Positions 1-7,768 of a stretch of DNA of 36,838 nt are shown here, one piece after another. The notes under the pieces were generated by a model. It made no database searches and was not told the origin of the DNA. It saw only the letters and a list, made by a program, of their open reading frames with translations. The stretch comes from Acidobacteriaceae bacterium. Its GTDB lineage: Bacteria > Acidobacteriota > Terriglobia > Terriglobales > Acidobacteriaceae. Made by a program: the position numbers and the translations under genes. Each line of letters begins with the position of its first letter. The stretch's first letter is position 1. The DNA is taken from positions 1-36,838 of the forward strand of contig PKVW01000046.1 of NCBI GenBank assembly GCA_003131585.1, given 5' to 3'.

Positions 1-152
1 TGCCGCTGCACACGCTGCGGGCCGACATCGAATACGGGTTTACGGAAGCCAGGACCACCTACGGCGTGATCGGCGTGAAGTGCTGGGTGTACAAGGGTGA
101 GATTCTCCCGGCCAAGAAGCGGGAACAGACGGCGGGCGTGGGAGCGTTCTAA
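1..152 (+). CDS. rpsC: 30S ribosomal protein S3, 3' end only (partial)
   Basis: The frame from base 3 to the TAA at 150-152 gives 49 residues that read as the C-terminal end of S3: an alternating strand region with the [13 protein letters not shown] motif, then a basic tail. S3 is a small-subunit head protein at the mRNA entry channel. The start lies outside the window. Its place directly before rplP (L16) is the standard S10-operon order, which supports the call for such a short fragment. Confidence 0.93.
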   Translation, partial: PLHTLRADIEYGFTEARTTYGVIGVKCWVYKGEILPAKKREQTAGVGAF

Positions 153-153
153 G

Positions 154-202
154 GAAGTCAGAAGGCAGAATTGAGAATGCAGAAGTAAGAGCGAAGAGCC
201 GA
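154..202. repeat. Seven degenerate heptads (GAAnnnA-like), single arm
   Basis: The whole rpsC-rplP spacer can be cut into seven consecutive 7-nt units at 154, 161, 168, 175, 182, 189 and 196. Each begins GA and ends in A (gaagtca, gaaggca, gaattga, gaatgca, gaagtaa, gagcgaa, gagccga). No complementary second arm is present. The array ends 3 nt before the rplP ATG, so its purine-rich units would have to serve as the ribosome-binding region. It belongs with the heptad/octad hairpins further along. Confidence 0.7.
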
Positions 203-205
203 CTT

Positions 206-622
206 ATGTTGATGCCCAAGAAAGTGAAATACCGCAAGCAGCAGCGCGGCCGCATGACCGGCAAAGCCTGGCGCGGAAGCACGCTGGCTTTCGGCGACTA
301 CGGGCTGAAAGTGCTGGAGCCGGGCTGGATCACCGACCGCCAGATCGAGGCCAGCCGCGTGGCCATGACCCGCTTCGTGAAGCGCGGCGGCAAGATTTGG
401 ATCCGGGTGTTTCCCGACAAGCCGGTGACCAAGAAGCCGGCCGAAACCCGCATGGGCAAGGGCAAGGGCGCGCCCGATCACTGGGTGGCGGTGGTGCGTC
501 CGGGAAAGATTTTGTTTGAGATGGAGGGGGTCACGATCGCGGATGCGACCGAAGCCATGCGACTGGCGTCGCACAAGCTGCCGCTGCGCACGACGCTGGT
601 CAAGCGCGAAACGGCGCACTGA
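206..622 (+). CDS. rplP: 50S ribosomal protein L16
   Basis: 138 residues, the usual L16 length. It opens with the conserved [17 protein letters not shown] segment and has the typical [16 protein letters not shown] stretch and the [14 protein letters not shown] loop. L16 binds 23S rRNA near the A-site tRNA and the peptidyl-transferase region and assembles late. The ATG at 206 fits the family N-terminus. It sits between rpsC and rpmC as in the S10 operon. There is no strong Shine-Dalgarno; the upstream spacer is a purine-rich heptad array. Confidence 0.98.
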   Translation: MLMPKKVKYRKQQRGRMTGKAWRGSTLAFGDYGLKVLEPGWITDRQIEASRVAMTRFVKRGGKIWIRVFPDKPVTKKPAETRMGKGKGAPDHWVAVVRPGKILFEMEGVTIADATEAMRLASHKLPLRTTLVKRETAH

Positions 623-639
623 GCTGCCGGCTATCTCAG

Positions 640-692
640 GGGCTTAAGCCCGCGGGTTGGCCGGTTCTGGGCGGCACGGCTGAAGCCGTGCC
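640..692. repeat. Pair of GC-rich palindromes (GGGCTTAAGCCC plus a 9-bp hairpin)
   Basis: In the 121-nt rplP-rpmC spacer, 640-651 is a perfect palindrome (gggcttaagccc). Positions 673-681 and 684-692 form a perfect 9-bp stem (ggcacggct / agccgtgcc) with a 2-nt loop. The same two-part layout, a GGGGCTT/AAGCCC module beside a second GC-rich (GCGGC-type) hairpin, recurs at 13288-13338 and 17419-17484. No T-run follows, so it is not an obvious terminator. It looks like a dispersed palindromic element. Confidence 0.7.
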
Positions 693-720
693 CTTCCCGA
701 GACGGTCGATGAGATAGGTT

Positions 721-741
721 CTGGAAACTGGGAACTGAATT
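721..741. repeat. Three degenerate heptads before rpmC
   Basis: Positions 721-741 split into ctggaaa, ctgggaa and ctgaatt, three 7-nt units ending 2 nt before the rpmC ATG. It is a short single-arm example of the heptad arrays found in other spacers. The GGGAA inside the second unit is the only candidate ribosome-binding sequence. Confidence 0.5.
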
Positions 742-743
742 TT

Positions 744-953
744 ATGAAATCCGACAAGATTCGCAATCTAACCGACGCCGAGCTCCAGCATCAGGGGCGG
801 GATCTCGCGGACCAGCTGTTCAAGCTGAAGTTTCAGCTGAACATGGGCCAGACCGAGAGCCTGAAGAAGATTCGCGGCCTGCGCAAGGATATCGCGCGGG
901 TCAAGACAATTTTAGGCGAGCGCTCGCGCTCCGCCGCAACGGAGAAACGCTAA
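744..953 (+). CDS. rpmC: 50S ribosomal protein L29
   Basis: 69 residues, all-helical, with the typical RNLTDAELQ start and the FKLKFQLNMGQTESLKKIRGLRK core. L29 sits at the polypeptide exit tunnel, where trigger factor and SRP dock. Its stop codon overlaps the rpsQ start by one base (TAATG), so the two are probably translationally coupled. Operon order L16-L29-S17 is standard. Confidence 0.97.
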   Translation: MKSDKIRNLTDAELQHQGRDLADQLFKLKFQLNMGQTESLKKIRGLRKDIARVKTILGERSRSAATEKR

Positions 954-1348
954 TGGCGGAAGCCGCAACCGGGAAGTCCGCAATGCCGCGGAGCGAGCAT
1001 GTGCAGGGCCGCCGCAAAGAAGTGGTGGGCGAAGTCGTCTCCAACCGCATGGCCAAGACCATCGTGGTGCAAGTAACGCGCAAGAAGGCGCACCCGTTCT
1101 ACGGGCGCGTGGTGGCGCGCAATAAGAAGTTTTACGCGCACGACGAGAAGAACGAAGCGCACGTGGGCGACGTGGTGCGCCTCGAGGAGACGCGTCCGCT
1201 TTCGAAGTTGAAGCGCTGGAAGCTCAAGGACATCGTGCGCAAGACGACGCTGGTGCCTGAGATCGCGCTGGAGCGCGACGACAAGGGCCAGGCTAAAAGC
1301 CAGAGCAAAGGGCAGGGTAAAGCTAAAGGCAAGGGCAAGGGCAAGTAG
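953..1348 (+). CDS. rpsQ: 30S ribosomal protein S17 with N- and C-terminal extensions
   Basis: The central part, from about residue 20 to 105, is the S17 OB-fold: [19 protein letters not shown], a YGRVV segment and the [18 protein letters not shown] motif. S17 is a primary 16S rRNA binder. At 131 residues it is longer than the roughly 80-90 usual for bacteria. It has about 18 extra residues in front and a low-complexity tail of Lys/Gly/Gln (repeats of KGQ and KGK) at about 112-131. The tail is probably disordered and RNA-binding. The 1-bp overlap with rpmC fixes the start at 953, although an ATG further in (residue 9) cannot be excluded. Confidence 0.95.
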   Translation: MAEAATGKSAMPRSEHVQGRRKEVVGEVVSNRMAKTIVVQVTRKKAHPFYGRVVARNKKFYAHDEKNEAHVGDVVRLEETRPLSKLKRWKLKDIVRKTTLVPEIALERDDKGQAKSQSKGQGKAKGKGKGK

Positions 1349-1382
1349 CCGCACCGGGGACAGATCGAGGGAGATTGAAGCC

Positions 1383-1754
1383 ATGGCAGTGATGATGAGA
1401 AGCATGCTGGAGGTCGCCGATAATTCCGGCGCCCGCAAGCTGCAGATGATTCTGCCGCTCGGCGGTTCCACCGGGCTGAATGCCGGCCTCGGCGACATAA
1501 TCACCGCCGCCGTGAAGGAAGCCGCTCCTGATGGCCAGGTGCAGAAGGGCAAAGTGGTGAAGGCGGTAATCGTGCGCACGCGCAAGGAGCATCGCCGCCG
1601 CGACGGCACCTACATCCGGTTCGACCAGAACGCCGCGGTGCTGATCAACGACGCGGGCGAGCCGGTGGGGACGCGCGTCTTCGGTCCCGTGGCACGCGAG
1701 CTGCGCGAAAAGAAGTTTTTGAAGATTGTCTCGCTGGCGCCGGAAGTGATCTAG
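1383..1754 (+). CDS. rplN: 50S ribosomal protein L14
   Basis: 123 residues, the usual length. Conserved L14 features are the [13 protein letters not shown] start, the [15 protein letters not shown] strand and the [25 protein letters not shown] end. L14 lies at the subunit interface and is also the docking site for RsfS and part of bridges B5/B8. A GAGG/GGGAG-type Shine-Dalgarno lies about 8-12 nt before the ATG. The order S17-L14-L24 is standard. Confidence 0.98.
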   Translation: MAVMMRSMLEVADNSGARKLQMILPLGGSTGLNAGLGDIITAAVKEAAPDGQVQKGKVVKAVIVRTRKEHRRRDGTYIRFDQNAAVLINDAGEPVGTRVFGPVARELREKKFLKIVSLAPEVI

Positions 1755-1756
1755 TG

Positions 1757-1791
1757 CCGAGTAGCGAGTAGCGAGTACCGGGTACCGAGAA
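1757..1791. repeat. Five direct heptads (CCGAGTA-type), single arm
   Basis: Immediately after the rplN stop, five 7-nt units follow without a gap: ccgagta, gcgagta, gcgagta, ccgggta, ccgagaa. No complementary arm is present before rplX. The rest of the spacer (1792-1817) can also be read loosely in 7-nt steps, but too degenerately to claim. Same class as 154-202. Confidence 0.7.
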
Positions 1792-1817
1792 ACAAGACTA
1801 AGAATTGAGAGTTGGAA

Positions 1818-2159
1818 ATGCGAACCGTCAGCACAGTACATAAGCGAGTGGATATCCGCCGCAACGATACCGTGAAAGTGATTACGGGGCGGGACAAAGG
1901 CAAGGAAGGACGCGTGCTGCGCGTGTTTCCCAACGACAACAAGCTGCTGGTCGAGCACGTAATGATCGTGAAAAAGCACGTGCGCCCGAACCCGCAGCGC
2001 AACATCGCGGGCGGCATCGCCGAGCAGGAGAGCCGGATTGCGCTTTCCAATGTGCAACTGGTCTGCCCGAGCTGCGGCCCGGTGCGCATCGGACGCGAGA
2101 TGCGCGGCGATCGTAAGGTCCGGGTTTGCAAGAAGTGCGGAACGACGCTGGATAAATAA
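1818..2159 (+). CDS. rplX: 50S ribosomal protein L24, with zinc-ribbon-like Cys pairs
   Basis: 113 residues from the ATG at 1818. A TTG two codons upstream (1812) is in frame but less likely. The KOW motif is at about 16-45 (NDTVKVITGRDKGKEGRV). L24 initiates 50S assembly by binding the 5' domain of 23S rRNA. The C-terminal part carries two CxxC pairs, Cys83/Cys86 and Cys104/Cys107, a layout seen in many L24 proteins and consistent with a small zinc site. Downstream is the first long heptad hairpin. Confidence 0.97.
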   Translation: MRTVSTVHKRVDIRRNDTVKVITGRDKGKEGRVLRVFPNDNKLLVEHVMIVKKHVRPNPQRNIAGGIAEQESRIALSNVQLVCPSCGPVRIGREMRGDRKVRVCKKCGTTLDK

Positions 2160-2277
2160 GCTCTTAGTTCTTAGCCATTAGCTTTTAGCTTGTGGCTGCG
2201 ACGCGAGCAGCGAAGTGAACATTTAGTCTCACGCAGCCGTAGACGCAAGAAAAGCTAAAGGCTAATAGCTAAGAGCT
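2159..2277. repeat. Heptad hairpin, AGCTNTT family (rplX-rplE spacer)
   Basis: Left arm 2159-2186 is four 7-nt units (agctctt, agttctt, agccatt, agctttt). Right arm 2250-2277 is the reverse complement with 25 of 28 positions matching. The left arm starts on the last base of the rplX stop codon. The 63-nt loop holds a smaller perfect inverted repeat, ggctgcg (2193-2199) with cgcagcc (2232-2238). The element ends 42 nt before the rplE ATG, which has its own purine-rich ribosome-binding region. Confidence 0.85.
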
Positions 2278-2319
2278 TTCTTACAACCCGAAACCGTGAG
2301 AGAGAGTGGAAGAGACGCG

Positions 2320-2943
2320 ATGGCAAAAGATAAGAAAGCATCGAAGGACTCGGCCCAGGAACAGAAAGCGCCGGAGCAGGCCCGGCACAGCGCCAAGGAG
2401 CGGCCGCGGCTGCGCTCCAGGTTTGACAAGGAAGTGGCGCCGGTTCTGTTGAAAGAGCTTGAACTGAAGAACTCGATGGCGGTTCCGCGCCTGCACAAGA
2501 TCGTCGTGAACATGGGCATGGGCGAGGCCACGCAGAACGCGAAGGTTCTGGATCCCGCGGTAAATGAGCTTGGCCAGATTACCGGGCAGAAGCCGATCGT
2601 CACCAAGGCGAAGAAGTCGATTGCGGCGTTCAAGGTGCGCGAAGGGCAGGCCATCGGAACCATGGTGACCCTGCGGGGTGACCGCATGTATGAGTTTTTC
2701 GACCGGCTGGTAAATATCGTTCTGCCGCGGGTGCGCGACTTCCGCGGAGTTTCCACCAAGTCGTTCGACGGCCGCGGCAACTACACCCTCGGCCTGCACG
2801 ATCAGTTGATCTTCCCGGAGATCTCTTACGAGAAGGTCGACAAAATGAAAGGCATGAACGTCACCATCGTGACCACGGCGGCGAACGACAACCAGGCGCG
2901 CACGCTGTTGAAGCATCTCGGCATGCCGTTCCGCACGCAGTAA
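2320..2943 (+). CDS. rplE: 50S ribosomal protein L5 with basic N-terminal extension
   Basis: 207 residues from the ATG at 2320, preceded by GGAAGAG. A GTG at 2296 would add eight residues but has no better support. The L5 core begins at about residue 30 ([16 protein letters not shown]) and includes the [21 protein letters not shown] and [15 protein letters not shown] segments. L5 binds 5S rRNA in the central protuberance and contacts P-site tRNA. The extra, roughly 30-residue Lys/Glu/Ala-rich N-terminus is unlike the usual protein of about 180 residues and is probably disordered. Confidence 0.97.
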   Translation: MAKDKKASKDSAQEQKAPEQARHSAKERPRLRSRFDKEVAPVLLKELELKNSMAVPRLHKIVVNMGMGEATQNAKVLDPAVNELGQITGQKPIVTKAKKSIAAFKVREGQAIGTMVTLRGDRMYEFFDRLVNIVLPRVRDFRGVSTKSFDGRGNYTLGLHDQLIFPEISYEKVDKMKGMNVTIVTTAANDNQARTLLKHLGMPFRTQ

Positions 2944-2994
2944 GGCTTCAAATTCAGGATTGCAAAGTTTGAGGGCAGATTTTCTAAGGATTAC

Positions 2995-3219
2995 ATGACG
3001 ACAGCAAAACGAGTGAAGGACGCCAAGATCGAAAAGAAGTTTGAGCTGGCACGCGACAAAAAGGAGAGCAGACCGAAATTCTCCTCGCGCCGGCACAACC
3101 GGTGCAAGATATGCGGACGGCCACGGGCTTATCTGCGCAAGTTTGGCCTGTGCCGCTTGTGCTTCCGCGGGCTGGCGCTGCGCGGGGAGATTCCTGGCGT
3201 CGCGAAGTCGTCCTGGTAG
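2995..3219 (+). CDS. rpsN: 30S ribosomal protein S14, zinc-binding type
   Basis: 74 residues. The C-terminal 45 are the short, zinc-binding form of S14: Cys37-x2-Cys40 and Cys53-x2-Cys56 around [11 protein letters not shown], ending [12 protein letters not shown]14 is a late-binding protein of the 30S head. The N-terminal 30 residues are longer than in the usual 61-residue zinc form and Lys/Glu-rich. The ATG at 2995 follows an AAGGA ribosome-binding site. Order L5-S14-S8 is the spc operon order. Confidence 0.97.
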   Translation: MTTAKRVKDAKIEKKFELARDKKESRPKFSSRRHNRCKICGRPRAYLRKFGLCRLCFRGLALRGEIPGVAKSSW

Positions 3220-3223
3220 GGGA

Positions 3224-3323
3224 GCGCGCCGAACGCGCGAGTTGACATTCTCGCAAAGAACGCGAGAATGATCGCGCGGCGCGCCCAGATCCTTCGCGAG
3301 ACAAAAGACGTCTCGCTCAGGAT
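3224..3323. repeat. Two adjacent imperfect hairpins in the rpsN-rpsH spacer
   Basis: The 192-nt spacer holds two structures. The first, 3224-3284, has a perfect 9-bp inner stem (cattctcgc 3246-3254 / gcgagaatg 3262-3270) extended by cgcgcga / tcgcgcg and a further GC block. The second, 3289-3323, pairs atcct + gcgagac with gtctcgc + aggat around a 2x2 internal loop. The second has the ATCCT...AGGAT layout that I recall as a frequent dispersed palindrome in Terriglobia genomes (memory, not checked). Neither has a T-run, so neither looks like a terminator. Confidence 0.65.
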
Positions 3324-3411
3324 GACAGCCGTAAAGAAGCAAGGGTGAGCAAGCCGCTGCAGGTTCTCCGCTGAACGCGGAGCGAACGGGTGGCGAGAGG
3401 AGAAGCAAACG

Positions 3412-3810
3412 ATGAGGTTGACCGATCCGGTCGCAGATATGCTGACGAGGGTGCGCAATGCGCTGCAGGCGCGGCACCAGAAGGTGGACGTCCCGGCTTC
3501 CCGGCTGAAGGTGGAGATCGCCCGCATCTTGAAGGAAGAGGGCTACATCTCGAACTTCAAGGCCACTGAGGAAGAAGGTCACAAGGTCATCCGGATCTAT
3601 TTGAAATACGGCGCGCACAACGAAGCGGCGATTTCAAACGTGGCGCGCGTGTCGAGCCCGGGTTGCCGCGTCTACGTGCGCCGCAGCGAGATTCCGCGGG
3701 TGCTGGGCGGTATGGGGATCAACATCCTGACCACGCCGCGCGGTGTGATGACCGGACGCCAGGCACGCAAAGAAGGCGTGGGCGGCGAACTGTTGTGCGA
3801 GATTTGGTAG
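3412..3810 (+). CDS. rpsH: 30S ribosomal protein S8
   Basis: 132 residues, the normal length. It starts with the conserved LTDPVADMLTRVRNA and ends with the GVMTGRQARKEGVGGELLCEIW family end. S8 binds helix 21 of 16S rRNA, is a primary assembly protein, and in E. coli also represses the spc operon. A GAGAGGAG Shine-Dalgarno lies about 8 nt before the ATG. No S8-like regulatory helix could be recognised near rplE here. Confidence 0.98.
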   Translation: MRLTDPVADMLTRVRNALQARHQKVDVPASRLKVEIARILKEEGYISNFKATEEEGHKVIRIYLKYGAHNEAAISNVARVSSPGCRVYVRRSEIPRVLGGMGINILTTPRGVMTGRQARKEGVGGELLCEIW

Positions 3811-3814
3811 GGGC

Positions 3815-3938
3815 AGCTTCTAGCTACTAGCTTCTAGCTGCTAGCTAGACACGCTGCGTTGACGTAAACGGATGGAACGAAAGAGTAAATCACTGATGAA
3901 GCGCCTGGCCAGGAGCTAGGAGCTAGAAGCTAGAAGCT
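3815..3938. repeat. Heptad hairpin, AGCTNCT family (rpsH-rplF spacer)
   Basis: Left arm 3815-3842 is agcttct, agctact, agcttct, agctgct, plus a partial fifth unit. Right arm 3911-3938 is its reverse complement with 25 of 28 positions matching. The 68-nt loop has no gene. The right arm ends 3 nt before the rplF ATG (3942), so no separate Shine-Dalgarno exists; only GGAG/AGGAG-like bases inside the arm could serve. Confidence 0.85.
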
Positions 3939-3941
3939 CTT

Positions 3942-4481
3942 ATGTCACGAATTGGAAAAAAGCCGATCCCGATCCCCCAAGGGGTGACGGTCAAAATCGA
4001 AGGCAACACGGTATTGGTGCAGGGGCCCAAGGGCAAGCTGGATACGGCTCTTCCCTCGGGCATCACCGTGGAGCAGAAGGACGGAAACATCGTCGCCATC
4101 CGCGAGAACGATTCGCAGGCCGCTCTGCACGGACTTGCGCGCGCCCTGGTCAACAACGCCGTTGAGGGCGTCACCAAGGGTTGGACGCGCGATTTGGAGA
4201 TTGTCGGCATCGGCTACCGCGCCGAGATGAAGGGCAAGGGGACGGTGGTGTTCAGCCTGGGTTACTCGCATCCCATCGAGTACCCGTTGCCCACCGGCGT
4301 CGATGCCAGCGTGGATCCCAAGCAGACGAAGATCTCCCTCACCGGAATCGACCGCCAGCAGGTGGGCCAGGTGGCGGCTGAAATGCGCTCCTTGCGCCCT
4401 CCCGATCCCTACAAGAACAAGGGCGTGCGGTACGCGGGCGAACAGTTGAAGAAGAAGGTCGGTAAGACCGGAGCGAAGTAG
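3942..4481 (+). CDS. rplF: 50S ribosomal protein L6
   Basis: 179 residues with the two-fold L6 repeat. It opens [15 protein letters not shown], has the VQGPKG motif at about 28, and carries the signature [14 protein letters not shown] near the C-terminus. L6 lies near the sarcin-ricin loop and the factor-binding site. The start agrees with the family; the upstream hairpin arm runs almost to the ATG. Confidence 0.98.
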   Translation: MSRIGKKPIPIPQGVTVKIEGNTVLVQGPKGKLDTALPSGITVEQKDGNIVAIRENDSQAALHGLARALVNNAVEGVTKGWTRDLEIVGIGYRAEMKGKGTVVFSLGYSHPIEYPLPTGVDASVDPKQTKISLTGIDRQQVGQVAAEMRSLRPPDPYKNKGVRYAGEQLKKKVGKTGAK

Positions 4482-4528
4482 CGGCCGGTAGTGGCGACCG
4501 CCGACGGTCGTGACCAAGGACGGATTTT

Positions 4529-4894
4529 ATGCTGACAAGGAAATCGAAGAACCAGAAGCGCGAGCACATCCACGAACGCATCCGCAAGAAGTTGCGGGGT
4601 ACGGCGGAGCGTCCGCGACTGAACATATACCGTTCGCTGAATCACATTTACGCGCAAGTCATCGACGACCTGCAGGGCCAGACGCTGGTTTCGGCGAGTT
4701 CGGCCGAAGGCAAGAAGGAAGACCGGCGTACCGGCGGCAACGTGGCGGCCGCGAAGGCCTTGGGCAAGACCATCGCGGAGCGCGCCAGGGCCAAAGGCGT
4801 GAGCAAGGTGGTGTTTGACCGCGGCGGCTACATTTATCACGGGCGCGTGAAGGCGCTGGCCGATGCGGCCCGCGAAGCGGGATTGCAATTCTAA
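4529..4894 (+). CDS. rplR: 50S ribosomal protein L18
   Basis: 121 residues with the basic N-terminus, the [20 protein letters not shown] motif, the [14 protein letters not shown] helix and the [24 protein letters not shown] end typical of L18. It binds 5S rRNA with L5. An AAGGA lies about 9 nt before the ATG. Order L6-L18-S5 is standard. Confidence 0.98.
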   Translation: MLTRKSKNQKREHIHERIRKKLRGTAERPRLNIYRSLNHIYAQVIDDLQGQTLVSASSAEGKKEDRRTGGNVAAAKALGKTIAERARAKGVSKVVFDRGGYIYHGRVKALADAAREAGLQF

Positions 4895-4897
4895 GGG

Positions 4898-4991
4898 ATT
4901 GAGCGGTTGTGCGATTGAGTCATTGGGCGATTGAAACGAGTTCAACAATTGGTTTCAATCGCAAAATCACCCGGTCGCACAATCGCAAAAT
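4898..4991. repeat. Octad hairpin, ATTGNGCG family (rplR-rpsE spacer)
   Basis: Left arm 4898-4937 is five 8-nt units (attgagcg, gttgtgcg, attgagtc, attgggcg, attgaaac). Right arm 4952-4991 is five units that reverse-complement it at 31 of 40 positions, with the loop-closing unit perfect. The loop is 14 nt. The element ends 18 nt before the rpsE ATG, with only a weak GAGAG between them. Here the period is 8, not 7. Confidence 0.85.
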
Positions 4992-5009
4992 GAAACGAGA
5001 GTTCAAAGA

Positions 5010-5519
5010 ATGCCTACTGTCATCAAGAAGCTCGATGCCAATTCGTACCAGTTGAAAGACCAGGTTGTGGCCATCAACCGCGTCACCAAAGTGGTGAAGG
5101 GCGGCAAGAACCTTTCGTTCGCCGCGCTGGTGGTGGTGGGTGATCCCTCGGCGGCGGTGGTGGGCCACGGTTCCGGCAAGGCCAAGGAAGTTCCGCAGGC
5201 CATTCGCAAGGCCATCGAGTCGGCCAAGAAGAACCTGATCAAGGTCAACCTGACGCAGACCACCATTCCGCACCTGATACTGGGACGCTATGGCTCCGGG
5301 AAAGTGCTGCTGAAGCCCGCTCCGGAAGGCACAGGAGTGATCGCCGGGGGCGCGGTGCGCGCGGTGATGACATCGGTGGGAATCCAGAACGTGCTGACCA
5401 AGTCGATTGGCACGACCAACCCGCACAACGTGATCAAGGCGACTTTCGACGCGCTTCGGCACCTCAAGAGCCGGGAGAGCGTCGCCGCCATGCGCGGCAA
5501 GTCGGTGCAGGAGCTTTAA
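5010..5519 (+). CDS. rpsE: 30S ribosomal protein S5
   Basis: 169 residues. The N-terminal double-stranded-RNA-binding-like domain includes [27 protein letters not shown]. The C-terminal domain has [19 protein letters not shown] and the [16 protein letters not shown] motif. S5 sits at the mRNA entry site and affects decoding accuracy. It is the usual length or slightly longer. Order L18-S5-L30 is as in the spc operon. Confidence 0.98.
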   Translation: MPTVIKKLDANSYQLKDQVVAINRVTKVVKGGKNLSFAALVVVGDPSAAVVGHGSGKAKEVPQAIRKAIESAKKNLIKVNLTQTTIPHLILGRYGSGKVLLKPAPEGTGVIAGGAVRAVMTSVGIQNVLTKSIGTTNPHNVIKATFDALRHLKSRESVAAMRGKSVQEL

Positions 5520-5565
5520 CCGAGTACCGGGAGACGGCACTCACAGTGAGATTGAGGAATCGACG

Positions 5566-5766
5566 ATGACGGCGAAAAAAACCAATGCGGGCAGCGGGAA
5601 GATCCACCTCAAGTGGGTGCGTTCCGCCATTTGCGCCCCGGTAAAGCACAAGCGGGTGGTAAAGGGACTGGGATTTACCCGGCTGAACCAGGTGATCGAG
5701 CGTCCGGACAATGCGGCGATTCGCGGCATGGTGGCCAAGGTCCCGCATCTGGTCGAGATTGTGTAG
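5566..5766 (+). CDS. rpmD: 50S ribosomal protein L30
   Basis: 66 residues. The core KIHLKWVRSAICAPVKHKRVVKGLGFTRLNQ fits L30, a small two-layer protein of the large subunit. GAGGA lies about 7 nt before the ATG. A small perfect inverted repeat (ctcac a gtgag, 5540-5550) sits in the spacer. Order S5-L30-L15 is standard. Confidence 0.96.
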   Translation: MTAKKTNAGSGKIHLKWVRSAICAPVKHKRVVKGLGFTRLNQVIERPDNAAIRGMVAKVPHLVEIV

Positions 5767-5790
5767 AGACGGGATACGTAGGAAGCAATC

Positions 5791-6240
5791 ATGAATTTAT
5801 CCAACATTCGAGCACCGAAGAAGGCGGCGGAAAAGCGCAAGCGCGTGGGGCGCGGCATGGGCTCCGGCATGGGCAAGACGTCCACCCGTGGACACAAGGG
5901 CCAGCGTTCGCGAACCGGTATGCGCTTGATCCGCGGCTTTGAAGGCGGCCAGATGCCGCTGCACCGCCGCATGCCAAAACGCGGCTTCACGAATATCTTC
6001 CGCAAGGAATTCAACATCGTCAGCCTGGAGCGTCTGGCCGCGCTGGGCAAGGATCTGCACGCGTCGCCTATCACGCCCGAAGTCCTGCGCAAAGCGGGAG
6101 TGATCAAGGCCAAGCTTCCGGTGAAGATTCTCGGCGACGGCGAACTGACGGTTGCGATCACAGTGCACGCGCACAAGTTTTCCAAGTCGGCGCAGGAAAA
6201 AATCGTCAAGGCAGGCGGCAAGGTTGAGGTCTTGCGGTAA
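5791..6240 (+). CDS. rplO: 50S ribosomal protein L15
   Basis: 149 residues. The Gly-rich N-terminus (KRVGRGMGSGMGKTSTRGHKGQ) winds through 23S rRNA. The FEGGQMPLHRRMPKRGF motif and the C-terminal globular domain are also typical. AGGAAG precedes the ATG. The stop overlaps the secY start by one base (TAATG). Confidence 0.98.
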   Translation: MNLSNIRAPKKAAEKRKRVGRGMGSGMGKTSTRGHKGQRSRTGMRLIRGFEGGQMPLHRRMPKRGFTNIFRKEFNIVSLERLAALGKDLHASPITPEVLRKAGVIKAKLPVKILGDGELTVAITVHAHKFSKSAQEKIVKAGGKVEVLR

Positions 6241-7631
6241 TGCTCGAGAAGCTGGCCAACATCTTCCGCATCCCCGACCTGCGCAAGCGCGTTCTGTTCA
6301 CGCTGGCCATGCTCGCCATCTACCGGCTGGGCGGACATCTTCCCACCCCTGGGGTGAACTTCCTCAAGCTGGAAGCCGCCTTCAATCAAAACGCGGGATC
6401 GCTTCTCGGGTTCGTGGATCTGTTCTCCGGCGGCAACCTGCGCCGCATGACGATTTTTGCCCTGGGCATCATGCCGTACATTACGGCATCGATCATCCTG
6501 CAGCTTTTGACCGTGGTGTATGAGCCGCTGGCCAAGCTGCAAAAGGAAGGCGAGCTGGGACGCAAGAAGATTACCCAGTGGACTCGCTACATCACCGTCA
6601 TTCTCAGCGCGATCCAGTCGTTCGGCATTGCCATCGGCTTGGAGAAAGCCGGAGACTTCGTCCTTCACCCCGGTCCTCGGTTCATCTTGATGACCATGCT
6701 GACCCTGACCACGGGCAGCGCATTCGTCATGTGGCTGGGCGAGCAGATCACCGACCGCGGGATCGGCAACGGCATGTCGCTGCTGATCTTTGCCGGCATT
6801 GTAGTGGGTCTGCCGAACGGTGTTCGGGATCTGGTACAAAAGGCTATGAACGGAACCTGGGGAGCCATCACGCCGGTGCTGATGGCCGGCCTGGTGGTGT
6901 TCATGATCGCGGTGGTGGCGTTCATTGTCTACGTCGAGCGCTGCGAACGGCGCATCCCGGTGCAATACGCCAAGCGGGTCGTGGGGCGCAAAGTCATGGG
7001 CGGCCAGTCCACGCACCTGCCGTTGCGAGTGAATGCGGGCGGCGTCATGCCGGTCATCTTTGCGTCTTCGATTCTTACTTTGCCGCAGACCGTCGGCTAT
7101 GGCCTGAAAAACAGCCGCTACTTCGGCGACTTGATTCGACTGCTGGGCTGGGGGGAGCCGCTCTATACGTTGTTGTATGCGATCGGCATCATTTTCTTCG
7201 CGTACTTCTATGTGTCGATCATTTTCAATCCCAGTGAAGTCGCCGACAATATGCGGAAGTATGGCGGCTTCATTCCGGGCATCCGTCCGGGCAAGCGCAC
7301 GGCCGACTACATTAACGAAGTTTTGACCCGCATCACGCTGGTGGGCGCGCTCTACCTGATCGTCATCTCCTTCATTCCAGAGTGGCTGATCGCCGGCATT
7401 CACCTGAACCATTTGCCGTTCTGGCTGGGAGGATCGCTGTTTGAGCGGCTTCCGGTGTGGGTGACCAACGGGCTGGGAGTGAATTTCTATTTTGGCGGAA
7501 CGTCGCTGCTGATCGTGGTGGGCGTGGCCATGGATACGGTTACGCAAATCGAGGCGCAGCTCATCATGCGCCATTACGATGGATTCACGCCGCGCAGCGG
7601 ACGCATTCGCGGCCGCCGCAACTGGTCGTAG
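6240..7631 (+). CDS. secY: Preprotein translocase channel subunit SecY
   Basis: 463 residues, inner-membrane protein with the ten transmembrane helices expected of SecY. Recognisable parts are the N-terminal helix and plug region (GGNLRRMTIFALGIMPYITASII), the first large cytoplasmic loop, the C4 loop (CERRIPVQYAKR), the NAGGVMPVIFASS helix and the C5 region (IPGIRPGKRTADYI). SecY forms the protein-conducting channel with SecE and SecG, which are not in the window. The 1-bp overlap with rplO suggests coupled translation. Confidence 0.99.
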   Translation: MLEKLANIFRIPDLRKRVLFTLAMLAIYRLGGHLPTPGVNFLKLEAAFNQNAGSLLGFVDLFSGGNLRRMTIFALGIMPYITASIILQLLTVVYEPLAKLQKEGELGRKKITQWTRYITVILSAIQSFGIAIGLEKAGDFVLHPGPRFILMTMLTLTTGSAFVMWLGEQITDRGIGNGMSLLIFAGIVVGLPNGVRDLVQKAMNGTWGAITPVLMAGLVVFMIAVVAFIVYVERCERRIPVQYAKRVVGRKVMGGQSTHLPLRVNAGGVMPVIFASSILTLPQTVGYGLKNSRYFGDLIRLLGWGEPLYTLLYAIGIIFFAYFYVSIIFNPSEVADNMRKYGGFIPGIRPGKRTADYINEVLTRITLVGALYLIVISFIPEWLIAGIHLNHLPFWLGGSLFERLPVWVTNGLGVNFYFGGTSLLIVVGVAMDTVTQIEAQLIMRHYDGFTPRSGRIRGRRNWS

Positions 7632-7633
7632 AG

Positions 7634-7758
7634 ATTGAGTAATTGTGCGATCGGGTGATTGTGCGATTGCGAGGTTGGTTGATTGAGGAGGGTTGGATCT
7701 GTGATCTCTACGGGAGATTGTCAATCACTCAATGGCTCAATCGCCCGATGACTCAATT
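7634..7758. repeat. Octad hairpin, ATTGNGTG family (secY-adk spacer)
   Basis: Left arm from 7634 has units attgagta, attgtgcg, atcgggtg, attgtgcg, attgcgag and then decays to about 7688. Right arm 7722-7758 (caatcact, caatggct, caatcgcc, cgatgact, caatt) reverse-complements the left at about 27 of 36 positions. It starts 2 nt after the secY stop and ends 10 nt before the likely adk ATG. An in-frame ATG (7748) and GTG (7643) inside the element lengthen the apparent adk reading frame. Confidence 0.8.
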
Positions 7759-7768
7759 TTCGAACTCG

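Noticed and set aside
3242-3270. Promoter with TTGACA at 3242-3247 before rpsH
   Set aside because: The hexamer is within a hairpin and no acceptable -10 box lies 16-18 nt downstream.
5541-7724. 727-codon open frame antisense to rpmD-secY
   Set aside because: Its residues are His/Arg/Gln-rich and low-complexity, as expected from the complement of high-GC coding DNA, and the + strand frames are clear L30, L15 and SecY.
7643-7768. N-terminal extension of adenylate kinase
   Set aside because: The added residues are translated from the octad hairpin and precede the normal family start at 7769.
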